Origin: CAZGVW01 sp964529265
GTDB taxonomy: Bacteria > Planctomycetota > Phycisphaerae > Phycisphaerales > UBA1924
Length of the DNA: 27,071 bases
Assembly (NCBI GenBank): GCA_964529265.1
Contig: CAZGVW010000146.1
Span: 1-27,071 of the forward strand
Reading direction: 5' to 3'
Shown here piece by piece: positions 22,440 to 27,071 of this stretch (its first letter is position 1; every line of letters begins with the position of its first letter). Both the position numbers and the translations under genes were made by a program. Under the pieces are notes generated by a model. The model worked only from the letters and a program-made list of their open reading frames with translations, was not told the origin of the DNA and made no database searches.

Positions 22440-23202
22440 GGTTCTTCGCCTCGAGCAGGATCTGGCCCGCGATCGAAATCGCGATCAGTTCCGGCGCCTT
22501 GCCCATGTCGCCGAGGCCGATCGGGCAGTGGATCGCGCTCACCGCCTCCTCCTTCGCGCCCGCAGCAACCAGCCTCCGGAAAAAGCACGCGCGCTTGCTC
22601 CGGCTGCCGATCAGGCCGAGAAACTCCGGCGGCTTCTTCAGCAGGCGCATGAGCAGATCGAAATCCGTCTCGTGCGAGCATGTCATCACGCACACCAGCG
22701 TCGATTCCGGCTGCTCCGCCGCGAGGTCCGCCGCTTCGCCCCACTGCATCATGCGCCGGCAGCGCGGAAAGCGCTCGGCGCTGTTCCATTCCGGCCGGTC
22801 GTCGGCGATCACGATCTCGAGCGGCGCAGCGGAAAGCGCCGCCGCCACCGCCTGCGAGACATGTCCCGCGCCGAAGAGAATCAGCCGCTGCTGCGGGCCG
22901 CAGTATTCGTAGAACACCTCCACCGTCCCGCCGCAGCACTGACCCGCATCCGCGCCGAGCACGAAGCGCTCTGTGCCGCGCGATCGCTCGCGGAAGCAGC
23001 GCTCCGCGGATTCGAGCGCCAGGTGCTCGAACTGCCCGCCGCCGATCGCGCCGACGAAGCCGCGGCTGGGGCGCCAGATCATGCGAGCGCCGGTATTCCG
23101 CGGCGTGCTGCCCTGCGTCGCGATGACGGTGATCATCACGAAGGGCTCGCTGCGCTCGGCGAGGTCCGCCGCGGTGCGCCAGATGTCGAGGTCGCCGGGC
23201 AC
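22426..23202 (-). CDS. xdhC: XdhC/CoxI family molybdenum cofactor insertion protein
   Basis: This 258-residue accessory protein binds molybdenum cofactor and delivers it to xanthine dehydrogenase. The XdhC N-terminal domain is seen in TQGSTPRNTGARM (about 29-41), GGGQFE (54-59) and QCCGG (88-92); the Rossmann-type C-terminal domain begins with LFGAGHVSQAVA (109-120). GTG 23202 is the only in-frame start. The AGGAGG upstream is closer to an out-of-frame ATG at 23213, so the initiation signal is unusual. It lies between the FAD subunit and the MocA-like gene, exactly where a maturation factor would be expected. Confidence 0.9.
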   Translation of the reverse strand: MPGDLDIWRTAADLAERSEPFVMITVIATQGSTPRNTGARMIWRPSRGFVGAIGGGQFEHLALESAERCFRERSRGTERFVLGADAGQCCGGTVEVFYEYCGPQQRLILFGAGHVSQAVAAALSAAPLEIVIADDRPEWNSAERFPRCRRMMQWGEAADLAAEQPESTLVCVMTCSHETDFDLLMRLLKKPPEFLGLIGSRSKRACFFRRLVAAGAKEEAVSAIHCPIGLGDMGKAPELIAISIAGQILLEAKNLAAL

Positions 23203-23224
23203 GCCGTTCTCATCGCCTCCTCTC

Positions 23225-24061
23225 TCAGGTGAAGGAAGGGTGAAAACCCTTCAGATCATGGTAGATCAGCCGCGCCATGACCGTCTCGCGGTAGCGCGCG
23301 GTGGAGCGGATGTCGTCGATCGGTGAGACGTCGCGCCGGATGGCGGGCAGCAGATCATCCGGCGAGCGCACCGGCGCTCCGGATTCGAGCAGTTCTTCCA
23401 CGGCGCGGCAGCGGCGGACGGTCGGCGCCATGCTCGCCGCGACAATGCGCCAGCCCGCGGCGGAGTGCGTCATCGCGAGGCCGACCTTGGCGATCGCCTG
23501 CGCGCGGCGCGGGCCGACCTTTTCGAACACATGGAAGTCGTGCGCCCGCCGCGGAATCCGGATCGCGGTCACCAGTTGATCCGGCGTGCGCCGCATCTTC
23601 TTGTAATCGAGATAGAACTCTGAAAGCGGCACATGCTCGACGCCGCGGCTGGATTGCAGCGTGACAATCGCGTCATACGCCATGAGGACCGGCGCGCCGT
23701 CCGCCGCGGGGGAGGCGTTGACGATGTTCCCCGCCCACGTGCCGCGGGCCTGGATCTGCACCGCGCCGACCTGTCGCGCCGCGCGCTCGAGCAGTGGAAA
23801 CTCCGACCGGCAGCGCGCGCACTGCACCACATCCCAATACGTCGTGAGCGCGCCGAGGATCAGTTCATCGTCCGTCCAGCGCATCGGGCGGAGATCGTGC
23901 AGTTGCGAAAGATCGAGGTAATCGCGGTCGCGGGTTTCGAGGCGCTCCGGCCAGTGGACGAAGAGGTCGGTGGCGCCGGCGATGGGGACGGGCGGCGATT
24001 CGGCGCGCTGCGCGAGCGTGTCGCACGCTTCTTCGACTGAAATGGGCGAAAAGACGCGCAT
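23225..24061 (-). CDS. xanthine dehydrogenase FAD-binding subunit
   Basis: This 278-residue subunit passes electrons from the Fe-S subunit through FAD to NAD+. FAD-binding motifs are PIAGATDLFV (26-35) and GTWAGNIVNASPAADG (107-122), typical of CoxM/CutM-type subunits. ATG 24061 shares one base with the TGA of the Fe-S subunit, which excludes the longer open frame. Symbols differ between organisms (xdhB in E. coli, pucC in Bacillus), so none is given. With the genes either side it forms the three-polypeptide (beta-gamma-alpha split) form of the enzyme. Confidence 0.93.
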   Translation of the reverse strand: MRVFSPISVEEACDTLAQRAESPPVPIAGATDLFVHWPERLETRDRDYLDLSQLHDLRPMRWTDDELILGALTTYWDVVQCARCRSEFPLLERAARQVGAVQIQARGTWAGNIVNASPAADGAPVLMAYDAIVTLQSSRGVEHVPLSEFYLDYKKMRRTPDQLVTAIRIPRRAHDFHVFEKVGPRRAQAIAKVGLAMTHSAAGWRIVAASMAPTVRRCRAVEELLESGAPVRSPDDLLPAIRRDVSPIDDIRSTARYRETVMARLIYHDLKGFHPSFT

Positions 24062-24534
24062 CACGGCGCCTCCCGCATCAGGTCGCGGACGCCGTCGATG
24101 ATGCCGTCGTACCCCGTGCAGCGGCAGAGGTTTCCGGCCATCACCTCGCGCATGGTGTGCGTGGCGAGCAGATCCGGATGGTCGCGCAGCCAGCAGGCGG
24201 TCATGACGACGCCGGGCGTGCACGCGCCGCACTGCGTCGCGCCGGAGGCGAGCAGCGGCGCGAGCGAATCGGGCGGAATCGACTCAATGGTGCGAATATC
24301 GCGCGAATCGGCCTGAAAAGTGGGAATCAGGCACGAATTCGCCGGGACGCCGTCGAACAGCACGGTGCACGCGCCGCATTCGCCCTCGCCGCAGCCTTCC
24401 TTCGTGCCGGTGAGGCCGAGCGCGTAGCGCAGCGTATCGAGCAGGCGCTCGTACGGCGCGGCGTCGAGCGCCACGGCCTTGCCGTTCAGCGTGAACTCGA
24501 CGCGGATGGTGTGGCGCTCAGGCTGCGGGGGCAC
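24061..24534 (-). CDS. xanthine dehydrogenase [2Fe-2S] subunit
   Basis: This 157-residue subunit carries two [2Fe-2S] clusters. The plant-ferredoxin-type ligands are Cys48, Cys53, Cys56 and Cys68 (GCGEGECGACTVLF), and the second cluster uses Cys102, Cys105, Cys137 and Cys139 (CGACTPG ... CRCTGYDGI). GTG 24534 is chosen: GGAG lies 10 nt upstream, the sequence then starts like the family (RVEFTLNGKAVAL), and the 17-nt overlap with the preceding Mo-subunit gene allows coupled translation. The longer frame upstream is low-complexity and a shadow of the Mo subunit. Confidence 0.93.
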   Translation of the reverse strand: MPPQPERHTIRVEFTLNGKAVALDAAPYERLLDTLRYALGLTGTKEGCGEGECGACTVLFDGVPANSCLIPTFQADSRDIRTIESIPPDSLAPLLASGATQCGACTPGVVMTACWLRDHPDLLATHTMREVMAGNLCRCTGYDGIIDGVRDLMREAP

Positions 24535-26719
24535 TGTCGAGGCACTCCATGAGGCGTTCGGGCGTGACGGGGATGACGCGGGGATCGGCGCCGAGCGCAT
24601 CGGCGATGGCGTTGGCGATGGCGGGGGCGGGGCCGTCGATCGGGAGTTCGCCGATGCCCTTGGCGCCCTGCGCGCCGAAAGCGTACGGATTTTCGACAAA
24701 TTCGACGCGAATCGGCGGCACATCGTCGCTGGTGGGGATGATGTAGTTGGTGAGTTGCGCGTTTTTCATCGCGCCCTGGTCCCAGACGCACTCTTCCATG
24801 AGGGCCCAGCCGATGCCCTGGACGACGCCGCCCTGGATCTGGCCGCGGGCGAGGGTTTCGTTGAGGACTTTGCCGATTTCCTGCACGGCGAGGAAATCGG
24901 TGACGCGCGCGCCACAAGTGCGCAGATCGACCTCAATTTCGGCGACATACGCGGCCCAGGCGAAGGTTCCGTATGCGTCGCCGCGGTAGGTGTCCTGATC
25001 CCAGTGGATGCCGGGGGGTTTTTCGTACTCGGCTTCGCCGATGAGGTCTTGGCCCGGGTTGGCGGTTTTCCAGGCGGAAATCGCGTTTTTGAGCGCTTTT
25101 CCGCGAATTGCGTCGGAAACGCCGGTTTTGCGCCGCAGATCGTCGCAGGCCTTCTCGATGAGGCGGCCGACGACCATGGCGGTGCGGGATGCGACGGTGG
25201 GGCCGCTGTTCGGCGCGCGGAATGTATCCGGATCGGCGACGACGATATCGGCGGGGTCGAGGCCGAGGTGGTCCGCGGCAATCTGGGTAAAGATGGTGGT
25301 TGTGCCCTGGCCCATTTCGGTGCTGGCGCTGAGGACTTCGACGCGGCCATCGGGGAGGCCGGCGACGCGGAGGCGCGACTTGAGGACGACTTCACCGCTC
25401 CCGGTGAAGCCGGCGCCGTGGAAGAACGTCGCGATGCCGATTCCGCGCCGGATGTGGGGGTGTGTGGCGTTGTTTTTCGCGTTTTTGGCGCGGCGGGACG
25501 GAATTTCGGCGAGTTGGACGGCGCGATCGAGGATTGCGGCGCGATCGGTTCCATCGTTGATGACCTGGCCGGTGGCGGTGGTCTGACCATCGCGGATGAG
25601 GTTGATGCGGCGGAGTTCGACGGGATCGACGCCGAGGGCGCGGGCGACGACATCCATGTGGCGTTCGTTGGCGAACTGGGTCTGAGGAGCGCCGAAGCCG
25701 CGGAATGCGCCGAAGGGGACGGCGTTGGTGAGCACAGCGCGGCCATCGATGCGCACGTTTTCGCAGGAGTAGGGCCCGGCGGCGTGGATGATGCCGCGGG
25801 AGAGGACGACTGGGGAGAGCGTGACATACGCGCCGCCATCGATGACGACTTCGATGTCCTGGGCGAGGAGGCGGCCATTGGAATCGAGGCCGGTGCGATG
25901 GCGGATGAGTGAGGGGTGGCGCTTGGTGGTGGAGGCCATGTCTTCGGAGCGGTCGTAGATGATCTTGACGGGGCCGTTTGATTTGAGGGCGAGGAGCGCG
26001 GCGTGGAGGGCGAGGTTGGAGGGGTAGTCTTCCTTTCCGCCGAATCCGCCGCCGGTGGGTGACTGGATGACGCGGGCGGTGTGTTCGGTGCGCGCGAGGG
26101 CGTGGGTGAGGGCGTTCAGGACGTAGTAGGGGCACTGCAAGGAGCCCTTGACGACGATGACGCCATCTTCGAGCCAGGCGAGCATGCCCTGGTTTTCGAT
26201 GTAGACGTGTTCCTGCGCGCCGGTTTCGTAGACGCCTTCGATGACATGCGGTGCGGAGGCGAGGGCGCGATCGACATCGCCTTTCTCGATGCGGAGGTGT
26301 TTCAGGATGTTGTCCGGGGCGCGCTGGACCTGATCGGGGCGGGGCGGGACGCGGAAATCGAGTGCGGGGGGGAGGGGATCGACGAGGACCTGGACATCGC
26401 GCACGGCGCGGCGGCACATTTCGCGTGATTCGTGGGCGATGAGGAGGACGGGCTCGTGGACGTGGCGGACTTCTGCCGCGGCGAGGACGGGCTGATCGCG
26501 CTCGATGAGGAAGATTTCGTTGGGTCCGGGGATATCGCGGTGATCGACGACGGTGAACTGCGACCAATCGACAGCGTTTCCGAAGCGGATTTCGCGGATT
26601 TTGCCGCGGGGCGAGGGGCTGCGAACGGTCATGCCCCAGAGGAAGGGTTGGTCGATGGGGAGGTCGTCCACGTAGAGGGCGCGGCCGGTGAGTTTGTCGA
26701 GGCCTTCGAGGCGGCGCAT
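24518..26719 (-). CDS. xanthine dehydrogenase molybdenum-binding subunit
   Basis: This 733-residue catalytic subunit hydroxylates hypoxanthine to xanthine and xanthine to urate at the Mo centre. Mo-pterin motifs are present: GGGFGGKED (223-231), AFRGFGAPQ (338-346) and STEMGQGTTT (about 466-475). By motif alignment the purine-specific residues are kept: Glu175 (HVYIE) for the substrate glutamate, Arg340 for the purine-binding arginine and Glu691 (GAKGIGE) as general base. This favours a true xanthine dehydrogenase over CO or aldehyde dehydrogenases. ATG 26719 gives a family-like start (LEGLDKLTGRALYVDDL), but no ribosome binding site is visible and a purine repeat array lies directly upstream, so initiation may be leaderless-like or from a different start. 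It heads the seven-gene - operon. Confidence 0.92.
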   Translation of the reverse strand: MRRLEGLDKLTGRALYVDDLPIDQPFLWGMTVRSPSPRGKIREIRFGNAVDWSQFTVVDHRDIPGPNEIFLIERDQPVLAAAEVRHVHEPVLLIAHESREMCRRAVRDVQVLVDPLPPALDFRVPPRPDQVQRAPDNILKHLRIEKGDVDRALASAPHVIEGVYETGAQEHVYIENQGMLAWLEDGVIVVKGSLQCPYYVLNALTHALARTEHTARVIQSPTGGGFGGKEDYPSNLALHAALLALKSNGPVKIIYDRSEDMASTTKRHPSLIRHRTGLDSNGRLLAQDIEVVIDGGAYVTLSPVVLSRGIIHAAGPYSCENVRIDGRAVLTNAVPFGAFRGFGAPQTQFANERHMDVVARALGVDPVELRRINLIRDGQTTATGQVINDGTDRAAILDRAVQLAEIPSRRAKNAKNNATHPHIRRGIGIATFFHGAGFTGSGEVVLKSRLRVAGLPDGRVEVLSASTEMGQGTTTIFTQIAADHLGLDPADIVVADPDTFRAPNSGPTVASRTAMVVGRLIEKACDDLRRKTGVSDAIRGKALKNAISAWKTANPGQDLIGEAEYEKPPGIHWDQDTYRGDAYGTFAWAAYVAEIEVDLRTCGARVTDFLAVQEIGKVLNETLARGQIQGGVVQGIGWALMEECVWDQGAMKNAQLTNYIIPTSDDVPPIRVEFVENPYAFGAQGAKGIGELPIDGPAPAIANAIADALGADPRVIPVTPERLMECLDSAPAA

Positions 26720-27071
26720 GGGTTGATTGTGGTGGTGGGGTGGTGGGGGTGCAACGGGGGAGGGGAGGGAACGCAGAGGAGCGCAGAGGGGGGCGGAGGG
26801 GAAGAGGAAGAGGGGAATGAACCCGGAGGAAGACGGAGGGAGAGGGAGGGGAAGAGGGGGCGGAACGCAGAGGAGTGCGGAGGAGCGGAGGGGGAGAAGA
26901 GGGGGCTGAACACAGAGGAAAACCGAGGAAGACAGAGGGGAAGAGGGGGCGGAACGCAGAGGATCGCGGAGGGTAATAAGCGGGATTGAACACAGCGGAC
27001 GGCCGAGGAAGACAGAGGGAGGGCACGCGGCTGGCTGGTGGGGGGGCGAGGGGAGGAGGAGAAGCGGGAGG
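26720..27071. other. non-coding upstream region of the xdh operon
   Basis: This stretch is extremely purine-rich on the + strand. Open frames here on both strands are composition effects; they have no plausible start or product. From about 26768 it is organised as the repeat array. 26720-26767 reads as a GGTGGTGGGGTGG-type G-rich run that could form G-quadruplexes on the + strand. No promoter can be read with confidence. Confidence 0.6.
26768..27020. repeat. alternating two-unit CAGAGG repeat array
   Basis: Six degenerate units alternate: type A (GAACGCAGAGGAGCGCAGAGG) at about 26769, 26863 and 26953, and type B (GAACACAGAGGAAGACAGAGG-like) at about 26818, 26908 and 26989. The spacers are purine-rich GGAAGAGGGGGCG. 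The A-to-A and B-to-B distances are about 81-94 nt, so the array is a higher-order A-B repeat of three periods. A related single copy lies at about 18655-18690 at the far end of the same operon. Confidence 0.75.

Noticed and set aside
24479..25912. Long + frame opposite the Mo subunit
   Set aside because: It is the complement of a well-conserved xanthine dehydrogenase gene; its glycine/aspartate-rich repeats are antisense artefacts.
26720..27071. CRISPR array
   Set aside because: The repeats are degenerate, purine-rich and directly related to each other with no unique spacers of constant length; no cas genes are present.

Overview
The window reads as a piece of a high-GC planctomycete chromosome, most likely of class Phycisphaerae. 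The best evidence is two secreted proteins that end in the Phycisphaerae-style 'GC-type' dockerin module (paired DLNGDG-type calcium loops with tryptophan/cysteine ends), next to a bacterial PAC2 protein and a B12-dependent ribonucleotide reductase. The taxon is an inference from content; there is no rRNA here.

Layout. Positions 1-1976 form a visibly less GC-rich accessory stretch on the + strand: the tail of a cut gene, a DUF1508-type micro-protein, a DUF2188 protein, an unknown 83-residue protein and an ImmA/IrrE-type metallopeptidase. From about 1980 the base composition becomes that of the rest of the window. A small lysine-rich ORF precedes the large class II ribonucleotide reductase nrdJ (2300-5869), followed by a structured, mostly non-coding stretch with a strong terminator. 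Next come a PAC2-family protein (6531-7490) and two tandem secreted dockerin proteins: a predicted C39-like cysteine peptidase (7667-9679) and a BTRD1-repeat serine beta-lactamase-fold protein (9953-12241). These two share a conserved leader of about 140 nt. On the minus strand lie a B12-binding radical SAM protein and, overlapping it, a small four-helix membrane protein (12323-14154).

The second half is a purine-degradation supercluster in two convergent operons. The + operon (14391-18555) encodes allantoinase, allantoicase, OHCU decarboxylase, hydroxyisourate hydrolase and urate oxidase, mostly with 4-nt overlaps. The - operon (26719-18704) encodes the Mo, Fe-S and FAD subunits of xanthine dehydrogenase, the XdhC chaperone, a MocA-like cytidylyltransferase, adenine deaminase and a DUF6986/CitE-like aldolase. 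Together they take adenine through hypoxanthine, xanthine, urate, 5-hydroxyisourate, OHCU, allantoin and allantoate to ureidoglycolate plus urea. No ureidoglycolate lyase, guanine deaminase, permease or urease is in the window. The DUF6986 protein is the only enzyme without an assigned step and is a candidate for handling the C2 product.

The most interesting non-coding signals are the shared leader of the two dockerin genes, an AT-rich 18-bp perfect-arm palindrome between the divergent operons near 14235, an alternating two-unit CAGAGG-type repeat array upstream of the xanthine dehydrogenase operon with a relative at the other end of that operon, and a palindromic element that appears to have inserted in frame into nrdJ.
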